From an uncultured Lachnospiraceae bacterium (GTDB lineage Bacteria; Bacillota; Clostridia; Lachnospirales; Lachnospiraceae), in contig CALGGL010000333.1 of the NCBI GenBank assembly GCA_937915975.1, forward strand, positions 1 through 7,854: a DNA stretch of 7,854 bases, in the 5' to 3' direction. Positions 1 to 5,999 of the stretch are shown here, in pieces. The notes under the pieces were generated by a model that saw only the letters and a program-made list of their open reading frames with translations, had not been told where the DNA came from and did not search any database. Positions within the stretch are counted from its first letter, which is position 1. Each line of letters begins with the position of its first letter. The position numbers and the translations under genes are program-made.

Positions 1-957
1 AAAGATAAGGCTTACGCAATTTATAACGGACACAGGCTTATGTCCAAGATAACGGGTACGGGATGTATGCTTTCAGCTATGCTGGGAGCATATCTTACCG
101 CAAACAGGGATAACAAGCTTTGCGCTGCAGCGGCAGCAGTATGTGCCATGGGTATTGCCGGCGAGCGTGCGGTAGAGCGTGCCATAGAGTGTGATGCGGG
201 AAGCGGTAGCTTAAGAACATTTATTATAGATGAGATATATAAGATGACGGATGAAATCCTTAATGAAAACGCAAAGTGTGAGCTTATCGGTGAAAAGGAA
301 AAATCAAATGTTGTAAGAGATAAATTCCTTGCCAATTCAATGAAGCTTTATGCGGTAACCGACAGGGGCTACCTTAAGGGGAGAACTCTTTTTAGTCAGG
401 TTGAGGCTGCCATTAAAGGCGGAGCAACCTTTATTCAGCTTCGTGAAAAGGAGGCTTCCGAGGATGAGTTCGTAAGTATAGCAAAAGAGATAAAGGGTTT
501 GACAGACAAATATAAGATTCCGTTTGTCGTTAATGATAATGTAAATGTTGCCATGCTTGTAGATGCCGACGGAGTTCATGTCGGTCAAAGTGATTTGGAG
601 GCTAAGGAAGCAAGAAAGCTTATAGGTGCGAATAAAATACTGGGTGTATCGGTTCATTCGGTAAGTCAGGCTCTTGAAGCTGAAGCTAACGGTGCGGATT
701 ATCTCGGGGTAGGCTCGGTATTTAATACCATCTCCAAGGATGATGCGGATTCTGTTTCGTATGATACATTAAAAGCCATATGTGAGGCAGTAAGTATACC
801 TGTTGTGGCAATCGGCGGTATCAGTATCGATAATGTAAGTGAGCTTTCGGGAAGCGGTATATCGGGAGTAGCTGTTATATCGGCACTGTTTAACAACGAT
901 GATGTTGAAAAAGCGGCGAAGGATCTGCTTGAAAAGGTTGAGGAAATAATCTGTTAA
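1..957 (+). CDS. ThiM-ThiE fusion: hydroxyethylthiazole kinase / thiamin-phosphate synthase (5' partial)
   Basis: Thiamin biosynthesis and salvage enzyme of the cytoplasm. The reading frame is open to the first base of the window, so the protein is truncated here and 318 residues are visible. Residues 1-90 are the C-terminal third of ThiM: NGHRLM is followed by ITGTGC (Cys22 corresponds to the ThiM active-site cysteine), then a helical, alanine-rich end. A linker of about 25 residues leads to a complete ThiE TIM barrel at about 115-318: LYAVTDR (116-122), QLREK (146-150, pyrimidine/diphosphate site), NDN (178-180), DGVHVGQ (190-196), ISK (244-246), VVAIGGI (268-274) and VISALF near the phosphate-binding end. 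ThiM phosphorylates hydroxyethylthiazole; ThiE joins thiazole phosphate to HMP diphosphate to give thiamin phosphate. The fusion would carry both consecutive steps. No Shine-Dalgarno sequence precedes the internal ATG at 340, supporting a true fusion. The next gene starts 7 bp downstream. Confidence 0.93.
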   Translation, partial: KDKAYAIYNGHRLMSKITGTGCMLSAMLGAYLTANRDNKLCAAAAAVCAMGIAGERAVERAIECDAGSGSLRTFIIDEIYKMTDEILNENAKCELIGEKEKSNVVRDKFLANSMKLYAVTDRGYLKGRTLFSQVEAAIKGGATFIQLREKEASEDEFVSIAKEIKGLTDKYKIPFVVNDNVNVAMLVDADGVHVGQSDLEAKEARKLIGANKILGVSVHSVSQALEAEANGADYLGVGSVFNTISKDDADSVSYDTLKAICEAVSIPVVAIGGISIDNVSELSGSGISGVAVISALFNNDDVEKAAKDLLEKVEEIIC

Positions 958-964
958 ATAAAAA

Positions 965-1753
965 ATGAAAAAGAAGATTATATATTATCAAAATGAATTA
1001 GAGGATGAATTTTCGGCTGCACAGATAAAGGCGAGAGCCATAGATGAAAACTATGATTATGACGGTGGCTTGGGCAGAAGAATAGCACGCCTTTTTGTGT
1101 ATGTGATTTTTGCCAAGCCGGTTGCATTTATATATCTTAAGCTTTTTTACGGTCACAGGATTGTCAACAGAAAAATAATAAAGGATTATCTTAAGAAAAA
1201 AAGTGATAAGGGATTTTTCTTATATGGCAATCATACCAATGCAGGAGCAGATGCACTTATTCCGTCCATGGTATGTATGCCGAAAAATGTTTCGGTTATA
1301 GTTCATCCGAATAACGTTTCCATGCCGGTTTTCGGACATGTGACACCATGCCTTGGCGCGATTCCGCTTCCGGATGATAAAAAGGCTATGGTAAACTTTA
1401 TGAAATCCGTTGAAGCAAGAGTATGTAAGGTTAAGGATTGCATAACCATCTATCCTGAGGCACATATATGGCCGTATTATACCCACATAAGACCGTTTAC
1501 GGATAAATCATTCGGTTACCCGGTAAAGTATAAGACTCCTGTTTTCTGTTTTACCAACACCTATCAGAAGAGATTTTTCTTTGGAGGAATAAGAATGGTA
1601 ACTTATGTTGACGGACCGTTTTATCCCGAGGAAGATATACCTGTTGTAAAAAGCAGAAGGTGTCTTAGGGATGCCGTGTATGATACAATGGTTAAGCGAA
1701 GCGGAAATAATAATGTTGAGAAGATTGTTTACAAGAAAAAACAGGATATATGA
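965..1753 (+). CDS. PlsC-type lysophospholipid acyltransferase (LPLAT superfamily)
   Basis: A 262-residue membrane-associated acyltransferase, expected to move an acyl chain from acyl-ACP, acyl-CoA or acyl phosphate to a lysophosphatidate-like or other hydroxyl acceptor. The N-terminal 35 residues are charged, and residues about 40-62 form a hydrophobic stretch that can dock on the membrane. The catalytic block is GNH at 88-90 with Asp96, giving HX5D instead of the usual HX4D. The second block is YPEAHIW at 163-169 (equivalent of the acceptor-binding EGTR region), followed by R176-P-F. In a Firmicutes subfamily that I recall, an HTxxxAD arrangement is normal, so the spacing is not a sign of inactivation. 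The start at 965 is the first ATG after the thi gene; the only purine-rich stretch (AGGAA at 941-945) is rather far upstream, so initiation may be by coupling. It sits between a thiamin gene and two GT8 genes, and its acceptor could be a glycolipid as well as lysophosphatidate. Confidence 0.88.
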   Translation: MKKKIIYYQNELEDEFSAAQIKARAIDENYDYDGGLGRRIARLFVYVIFAKPVAFIYLKLFYGHRIVNRKIIKDYLKKKSDKGFFLYGNHTNAGADALIPSMVCMPKNVSVIVHPNNVSMPVFGHVTPCLGAIPLPDDKKAMVNFMKSVEARVCKVKDCITIYPEAHIWPYYTHIRPFTDKSFGYPVKYKTPVFCFTNTYQKRFFFGGIRMVTYVDGPFYPEEDIPVVKSRRCLRDAVYDTMVKRSGNNNVEKIVYKKKQDI

Positions 1754-1786
1754 TTCAAAATGTGTGAATTAAGAATAATAAACATC

Positions 1787-1790
1787 GGAG
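1787..1790 (+). promoter_or_regulatory. Ribosome binding site that fixes the GT8 start
   Basis: GGAG lies 7 nt before the ATG at 1798 but only 1 nt before the in-frame TTG at 1792. The ATG at 1798 is therefore the sensible start, and the two-codon extension to the TTG is rejected. Confidence 0.75.
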
Positions 1791-1797
1791 ATTGGCT

Positions 1798-2628
1798 ATG
1801 AATGTTTTATATGCGGGAAATTATAAGGTTTTTGACGGAGTTATGACAAGTATGCTATCTATACTTAAGCGTACAAGCGTAACCGAACCCTTTTGCTTTT
1901 ATATACTGACTATGGATGTTTCCGATATTAAAGAAGAATATAAGCCCATAACAGATAGACAGATTGATATATTAAGTCAGGCGGCAAAAAAATACAATCA
2001 GGAAAATCAGATTAAATTAATTGATGTAACGGATATATATAACAAGGAATTTGCCGGAAGCCCAAATGAGCAGTGCTATTGTTCACCTTATACGTTAATC
2101 AGGCTTTTTATGGATATGCTCCCCGATATACCGGATAAGATTCTTTATCTTGATGCTGATATTATGTTTAACAGGGATATAGCACTCCTTTATAATCAAG
2201 ACATTTCGGATTACGAATATGCGGCAGCAAGGGATCATTACGGAAAATATCTCATATATCCTAATTATATAAACGCCGGAGTGCTTTTGTTTAATATGAA
2301 AAAATGTAAGGAAACCGGAATTTTTGGAAAGGCGAGAGAGCTTATAAAGATTAAGAAGCTTACCTTTGCCGACCAGAGTGCCATAATCAGAAGTACAACG
2401 AGAAGAAAGGTGCTGCCGCAGAAGTTTAACGACCAGAAGTTTTTACATAAGTCGACGGTTGTAAGACATTTTTCAAAAAGACTTTTTTACCTGCCGTATC
2501 CCCATACGGAAAATGTCAAGCAGTGGCACATAGACAGAATGAAAAAGGTTTTTGGATATAACCAATTTGATGATATATTGGACGAATATTTAGGCTGGAA
2601 GGAGAAATTGAAAAATGAGCAGATTTAA
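1798..2628 (+). CDS. Glycosyltransferase family 8 protein
   Basis: A 276-residue retaining glycosyltransferase of the GT8 (GT-A fold) family, which transfers a hexose, usually galactose or glucose, from a UDP-sugar to a saccharide or lipid acceptor. Visible family features are an N-terminal nucleotide-binding start (NVLYAGNYKVFDGVMTSML region, residues 2-20), the donor/metal motif LDAD at 118-121 within ILYLDAD, the NAGVLLFN strand at 159-166, DQSAI at 192-196, and the late histidines (H224-F and the W243-H244 pair) that match the C-terminal metal-binding region of GT8 enzymes. No signal peptide or membrane helix is present, so it is a cytoplasmic enzyme. It is shorter than LPS-type GT8 proteins (about 300-340 residues) but has all core motifs. 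The gene overlaps the next one by 14 bp, which implies translational coupling with the GT8-PlsC fusion. Sugar donor and acceptor cannot be read from the sequence. Confidence 0.92.
   Translation: MNVLYAGNYKVFDGVMTSMLSILKRTSVTEPFCFYILTMDVSDIKEEYKPITDRQIDILSQAAKKYNQENQIKLIDVTDIYNKEFAGSPNEQCYCSPYTLIRLFMDMLPDIPDKILYLDADIMFNRDIALLYNQDISDYEYAAARDHYGKYLIYPNYINAGVLLFNMKKCKETGIFGKARELIKIKKLTFADQSAIIRSTTRRKVLPQKFNDQKFLHKSTVVRHFSKRLFYLPYPHTENVKQWHIDRMKKVFGYNQFDDILDEYLGWKEKLKNEQI
2599..2604 (+). promoter_or_regulatory. Ribosome binding site inside the end of the first GT8 gene
   Basis: AAGGAG ends 10 nt before the ATG at 2615. It lies within the coding sequence of the upstream GT8 gene and supports the overlapping start of the fusion gene over the next in-frame ATG at 2648, which has no clear Shine-Dalgarno sequence. 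Confidence 0.7.
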
Positions 2629-4417
2629 TTTGGCGGACAGAAGATTAATGAGGAAGAGCTATCTGATTCCCGTATTTTTTGCGATTGACGATAAGTATGT
2701 GAAGTATTTTGCTGCATGTCTTAAGTCATTGATTAATCACACAAATCCTGAGAATCAGTACAATGTGCATATACTTCACGAGGATATTACATTGAAAAAT
2801 CAGGACAGAATCAAGGAAATGGAAATAGAAAATGTATCCATCAGCTTTGAAAATGTTACAAAAAGAATTGAAAAGATAAGAAAAAAGCTCTCTATAAGGG
2901 ATTATTATTCATATACAACCTATTACAGAATGTTTATAGCGGATATGTTTCCGCAGTATGATAAGGTTATTTATCTGGATGCGGATATAATCATTTTGGA
3001 TGATGTTGCAAAGCTTTATCAGTACGAGCTTGGAAAAAATTACGTTGGTGCCGTAAATGAGCAGGTTATGGTTAATCATGAAATATTCGGAAGCTATGTG
3101 GAGCAGGTTCTTGGTATCAGCAGAATGGCTTATTTCAATGCCGGAGTTCTGGTTATAAACAGCAGACAGTTCAGGCGACAGAACATTTTACAGAAGTTTG
3201 TTGATTTGATAAATGCATATACCTTTGTGGTAACTCAGGATGAGGACTATCTTAATATTATATGTCAGGATAAAATTCTTTGGATTGATTCAAAATGGAA
3301 TTACCAGACCTCTGACCCTGTTGACAGAGACTTAGCCGATATCGGGATTATTCATTATGCTTATGCCGTAAAACCGTGGCACAGTAAGGATATAAGAAAT
3401 TCAAAGGTTTATTGGGACATTTCCAAGGAAACCATGTTTTATCCTATGCTTAAAAAGGAATATGATGAGCGTACAGCGGCTGATAATGCTGCCTTTGATG
3501 AGGTTGGAGAAAAACTTGAAAATATTGCCTTGGATGAGATGCACAGGGAGGATAATTATCTTCACAAATATCTCGGAATTGACCAGCCGAAGCTTACCAG
3601 ACAGGATATCATAAAGAAAATCGAACAATACGAGAAGGAAGGCAGATTTGATGAGGATGTCGAGGACGATCCGCCATCAAGGGAGCTTCTTCCGGATGAG
3701 GTGGATTACTTAAGAAAAAATATGTCTAACCGAATGAGAACAAAGTATGCCTTCAGGATTGCAAGATGGTTTATGAATACCATGATAAGAAAAAAGCAGC
3801 TTATCATAAAAGAGATAAAGGGTATAGAAAACTACAGAAATTTAAAAAGCGGTGCAATTATTACCTGTAACCACTTCAATGCCATGGACAGCTTTGCCAT
3901 GCATATAACATACGAAAAGTCCAGACAGAGGAGACGTAAGTTTTTCAGGATTATACGTGAGGGAAATTATACCAGCTTCCCGGGCTTTTACGGCCTTTTG
4001 ATGCGTAACTGCAATACACTTCCTTTAAGCTCGAATAAAGAGACTATGAAGAAGTTTATAAAGGCTGTGGACACAATACTTCAGAAGGGACATTTTATAC
4101 TTATATATCCGGAACAGAGTATGTGGTGGAATTATAGGAAGCCAAAGCCTTTAAAGAAGGGCGGCTATACCTTTGCGGCAAAGAATAATGTTCCTGTGCT
4201 TCCTTGCTTTATAACCATGGAGGACAGCAATGTGCCGGGTGAAGGTGGACTTCCTGTTCAGGAATACACCATCCATGTATCCGAGCCTATTTATCCGGAT
4301 CCGGAAAAGAGCCGTGCCGCAAATGTTAAGGAAATGATGGATAAAAACTATGCCGTATGGAAGGAAATATACGAAACCACCTACGGAATTCCACTTAAAT
4401 ATACTTGTGATGAATAG
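2615..4417 (+). CDS. GT8 glycosyltransferase - PlsC-type acyltransferase fusion
   Basis: A 600-residue two-domain enzyme. Residues about 15-285 are a GT8 glycosyltransferase: donor-binding start FAIDDKYVKYF (22-32), YYRMFIADMFP (103-113), DXD motif LDAD at 121-124, FNAGVLVIN (174-182), TQDEDYLN (207-214) and the C-terminal metal site IIHYAYAVKPWH (245-256, H247 and H256). Residues about 286-370 are a charged, acidic, helix-rich linker. Residues about 374-595 are an LPLAT/PlsC domain: a basic amphipathic entry helix (about 374-395), NHFNAMD with H420 and D425 (canonical HX4D), YPEQSMWW at 498-505 in place of EGTR, and the VPVLPCFITM strand at 526-535. Both catalytic halves look intact. No signal peptide or clear transmembrane helix is seen, so it probably works at the cytoplasmic face of the membrane. 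A single polypeptide that can glycosylate and acylate suggests sequential reactions on one lipid or glycan substrate. Its sugar, acyl donor and product are unknown. Confidence 0.93.
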   Translation: MSRFNLADRRLMRKSYLIPVFFAIDDKYVKYFAACLKSLINHTNPENQYNVHILHEDITLKNQDRIKEMEIENVSISFENVTKRIEKIRKKLSIRDYYSYTTYYRMFIADMFPQYDKVIYLDADIIILDDVAKLYQYELGKNYVGAVNEQVMVNHEIFGSYVEQVLGISRMAYFNAGVLVINSRQFRRQNILQKFVDLINAYTFVVTQDEDYLNIICQDKILWIDSKWNYQTSDPVDRDLADIGIIHYAYAVKPWHSKDIRNSKVYWDISKETMFYPMLKKEYDERTAADNAAFDEVGEKLENIALDEMHREDNYLHKYLGIDQPKLTRQDIIKKIEQYEKEGRFDEDVEDDPPSRELLPDEVDYLRKNMSNRMRTKYAFRIARWFMNTMIRKKQLIIKEIKGIENYRNLKSGAIITCNHFNAMDSFAMHITYEKSRQRRRKFFRIIREGNYTSFPGFYGLLMRNCNTLPLSSNKETMKKFIKAVDTILQKGHFILIYPEQSMWWNYRKPKPLKKGGYTFAAKNNVPVLPCFITMEDSNVPGEGGLPVQEYTIHVSEPIYPDPEKSRAANVKEMMDKNYAVWKEIYETTYGIPLKYTCDE

Positions 4418-4470
4418 ATCACGACTATACTTATCAGATGTTATTTACATGATTAATTAGGATATGAAGT

Positions 4471-5133
4471 ATGATTGATGATATAATTAAAAAAATCAGT
4501 CCGTATGTTTCCGATAAGAAATGTGTTATTATGGATATGGACGGAACAATTTTAGACAGTATGAAGATGTGGCATGAGCTGGATGTTGTTTATCTCGGGT
4601 CTATGGGGCTTGAAGCAACACCTGAGTTTTGTGAGGCGGTAAAGACTCTGACAATTTATGAGGCGGCCGATTATATCGTACAAAGCTATAAGCTTGATAA
4701 GTCGGGTGAAACGGTTGCAAGAGAGATACTTGATATGTCGGAGGATAAATATCGAAATGAGATTCCTTTAAAGGATAATGCTGCTTTTCTTATGAAGTAT
4801 TTCCATGACATAGGTAAAAAAATTGTTATAGCCACATCTAACGAGGAGGAGCTGACTAAGGCTGCTTTATCGAGAAATGGTGTTATGGAATATGTAGATT
4901 ATATAATAACATCTACTATGGTGGGAATCAGTAAGGAATTTCCGGATATATACATAAAAGCAGGTGAGCTTGCGGGTGCAGGCATAGATGAATGTGTTGT
5001 GTTTGAGGATTCACTTCATGCGGTAAGAACAGTAAGCAAGACAGACTTTACGCTTATTGCGGTATATGATGAAACAGAAGAGGAAAACTGGGAAGAAATA
5101 AAAGAATTAGCTGATTGTTGGGTGGTGTTATAA
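4471..5133 (+). CDS. HAD-superfamily phosphatase, beta-phosphoglucomutase-like
   Basis: A 220-residue cytoplasmic HAD hydrolase of the phosphatase/phosphoglucomutase-like subgroup with a helical cap (about residues 32-105). All four motifs are readable: motif I DMDGT (22-26; Asp22 nucleophile, Asp24 acid/base), motif II ATSN (121-124), motif III Lys155 within GISKEFPD (the common GKPxPD is altered here), and motif IV FEDS (178-181). It most likely removes phosphate from a small phosphorylated metabolite; a sugar phosphate is the usual substrate in this subgroup. The start is fixed by AGGA at 4459-4462, 8 nt before the ATG. It follows the GT8-PlsC gene by 53 bp without a terminator, so it probably shares its transcript; a role in dephosphorylating an intermediate of that pathway is possible but unproven. 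The gene for a small cysteine protein begins 3 bp after its stop. Confidence 0.9.
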   Translation: MIDDIIKKISPYVSDKKCVIMDMDGTILDSMKMWHELDVVYLGSMGLEATPEFCEAVKTLTIYEAADYIVQSYKLDKSGETVAREILDMSEDKYRNEIPLKDNAAFLMKYFHDIGKKIVIATSNEEELTKAALSRNGVMEYVDYIITSTMVGISKEFPDIYIKAGELAGAGIDECVVFEDSLHAVRTVSKTDFTLIAVYDETEEENWEEIKELADCWVVL

Positions 5134-5136
5134 TTT

Positions 5137-5313
5137 ATGCAGACAAGCTGTGATACATGTGCGTATTTTGTATACGATGAAGAGTATGAGGATTATTACT
5201 GTGACGTCAATATGGATGAGGACGATTACGGAAGACTTATGTCGAGTAATTTTAAGGGATGTCCGTATTATAAGGACGGAGATGAGTATAAGGTTGTAAG
5301 ACATCAGATTTAG
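5137..5313 (+). CDS. Small four-cysteine acidic protein, DUF6472-like
   Basis: A 58-residue protein, starting MQTSCDTC and ending VVRHQI. It has four cysteines, C5-x2-C8, C22 and C42, which could hold one zinc ion or an Fe-S centre, and is very rich in Asp, Glu and Tyr (nine tyrosines). The pattern, the NFKGCPYY-like segment before the end and the closing EYKVVRxQI closely resemble the DUF6472 proteins of clostridia as I remember them. No function is known for that family. The start lies 3 bp after the HAD gene stop, and the GGTGGTG stretch at 5121-5127 can serve as ribosome binding site, so it is very probably translated as the last gene of the operon. The terminator begins 14 bp after its stop. 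Two metal-binding or redox roles are possible; neither is shown. Confidence 0.85.
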   Translation: MQTSCDTCAYFVYDEEYEDYYCDVNMDEDDYGRLMSSNFKGCPYYKDGDEYKVVRHQI

Positions 5314-5327
5314 AAGATTCTTTTCCT

Positions 5328-5389
5328 AAAAAATCGGATGCCGGCATAGCACGTTATCACTTAACGCTATGCCGGGCACCCGATTTTTT
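5328..5389. terminator. Bidirectional intrinsic terminator
   Basis: A long hairpin closes the plus operon. Outer stem A6-TCGG (5328-5337) pairs with CCGA-T6 (5380-5389); after a small internal loop (ATG / GCAC), CCGGCATAGC (5341-5350) pairs with GCTATGCCGG (5366-5375); GTTA/TAAC can extend it inside the loop. The stem is flanked by an A-run on the left and a T-run on the right, so on either strand the transcript ends in a GC-rich hairpin followed by U residues. It sits 14 bp after the cysteine-protein gene and 39 bp beyond the stop of the convergent minus-strand CotF-like gene, so it can serve both. Confidence 0.9.
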
Positions 5390-5428
5390 ACTTTATCAGA
5401 AGCAGCTATATAAACTACTTTTATGATT

Positions 5429-5671
5429 TTAGCTGAATAAGCTTCTTACGTGGGATATTTCTTCATCTGTTGCTTTTGCTGCAGGAACATAGTACTGACG
5501 CTCACGTGCGATAGAGTAAATCTGTTCCTGAGACATCTCACATGCATTTCGAAACTGCTTTAATGTCTGCTTTAATTCCTTATTTTCTGTCTGTGGAATC
5601 ATATCTGCATATTTCTTTAATTCTGAATTGATACCGTCTAAGGTATCGGCAACCATAGTCTTTTCTTCCAT
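5429..5671 (-). CDS. CotF-like spore coat mini-protein (80 aa)
   Basis: An 80-residue, mostly helical protein resembling the Coat_F domain of Bacillus CotF: a first helix with DTLDGINSELKKYADMI (residues 9-25), a second helix with ELKQTLKQFRNACEMSQEQI (32-51), then the family-typical R-x-YY-x-P turn (ARERQYYVPAAKA, 55-67) and a short final helix. The fold is a ferritin-like helical hairpin. Proteins of this kind are associated with the spore coat or with unassigned stress functions in clostridia. The start at 5671 is supported by AAAGGA 7 nt upstream on the minus strand; an internal Met6 has no such site. It is the second gene of a two-gene minus unit, 48 bp behind the 62-residue partner, and its transcript can end at the hairpin at 5328-5389. 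Confidence 0.8.
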   Translation of the reverse strand: MEEKTMVADTLDGINSELKKYADMIPQTENKELKQTLKQFRNACEMSQEQIYSIARERQYYVPAAKATDEEISHVRSLFS

Positions 5672-5719
5672 TTTTATTTCCTTTCTTAATAGCCTTAATA
5701 ATTTGTTATGGGATGTAAA

Positions 5720-5908
5720 TTAGTGAAGAAACTTCATAAGTGTCTGCTTATTTTCATTTGATGAGGTTACTGCCTCCTGAAAGAAAGCCTTAACCTGTGG
5801 ATCGCTTGCTTCGTTGGCATAAGCTGTCATCTTGCAGTTAGTAGTTTCATATCCGCCTATAAGGTGACGGAGATTTTGTAATTCGAGTTCTGATAAATTG
5901 TTGTTCAT
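5720..5908 (-). CDS. CotF-like partner mini-protein (62 aa)
   Basis: A 62-residue helical protein: ELELQNLRHLIGGYETT (residues 7-23) forms a first helix and DPQVKAFFQEAVTSSNENK (36-54) a second, separated by a turn near TAYANEASDP. The xLRHLIGGxE start and DPQVKxFF middle are typical of small clostridial spore-coat-annotated proteins that sit beside a CotF-like gene. Two such helical hairpins could pair into a four-helix ferritin-like bundle, possibly with the 80-residue product encoded next to it; this is inference. The ATG at 5908 is preceded by a perfect AAGGAG 8 nt upstream on the minus strand, located in a hairpin arm (see the inverted repeat at 5912-5947). Sporulation itself cannot be concluded from this gene, since relatives without observed spores carry similar genes. 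Confidence 0.78.
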   Translation of the reverse strand: MNNNLSELELQNLRHLIGGYETTNCKMTAYANEASDPQVKAFFQEAVTSSNENKQTLMKFLH

Positions 5909-5911
5909 AAA

Positions 5912-5947
5912 AAATACTCCTTTTCATTTATTTCAAAAGGAGTATTT
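5912..5947 (-). promoter_or_regulatory. 13-bp inverted repeat burying the ribosome binding site
   Basis: AAATACTCCTTTT (5912-5924) and AAAAGGAGTATTT (5935-5947) are perfect inverted copies around a 10-nt loop. In the minus-strand mRNA, the 3' arm contains the AAGGAG (5917-5922) of the 62-residue gene, and a U6 run and the ATG follow directly. Folded, the leader would hide the Shine-Dalgarno sequence. Only three of the 13 pairs are GC, so the stem is moderate and could be opened by heat, a ribosome or a ligand. It also faintly resembles a weak terminator. Confidence 0.75.
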
Positions 5948-5962
5948 CCATAAAATGTTATT

Positions 5963-5990
5963 AATATACATATTTTTTGAATTTTGTAAA
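5963..5990 (-). promoter_or_regulatory. Candidate sigma-A-type promoter for the CotF-like pair
   Basis: On the minus strand TTTACA (5985-5990) is followed after 16 bp by TATATT (5963-5968). The start of transcription would fall near 5956, only some 10 nt before the 13-bp inverted repeat, so the hairpin would form the very 5' end of the mRNA. The region is AT-rich, so a chance match is possible. No convincing sporulation-sigma (E, F, G or K) motif was recognised. Confidence 0.45.
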
Positions 5991-5999
5991 TGTTTGAAA

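Noticed and set aside
21..335. Minus-strand open frame opposite the thi gene, and similar frames at 337-657, 699-896, 1220-1486, 3401-3628, 6286-6807 and 7064-7279
   Set aside because: They lie entirely within well-supported genes on the other strand, have no recognisable domains or ribosome binding sites, and are shadows of the coding frame.
1792..1797. TTG start for the first GT8 gene
   Set aside because: It lies 1 nt after the GGAG, too close for initiation; the ATG at 1798 has a 7-nt spacing and matches the usual GT8 N-terminus.
965..4417. Origin of the fusion gene by recent duplication of the upstream acyltransferase and GT8 genes
   Set aside because: The copies differ in catalytic spacing (HX5D versus HX4D), acceptor motif (YPEAHIW versus YPEQSMWW) and GT8 surroundings, so any duplication is ancient or they were recruited separately.
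4405..4431. Promoter-like TTGTGA ... TATACT and a GTGAT/ATCAC palindrome (4407-4422) around the stop of the fusion gene
   Set aside because: The spacer is only 15 bp, and the 5-bp palindrome with an 8-bp gap between TGTGA and TCAC does not fit a CRP-type site; easily a chance match in AT-rich sequence.
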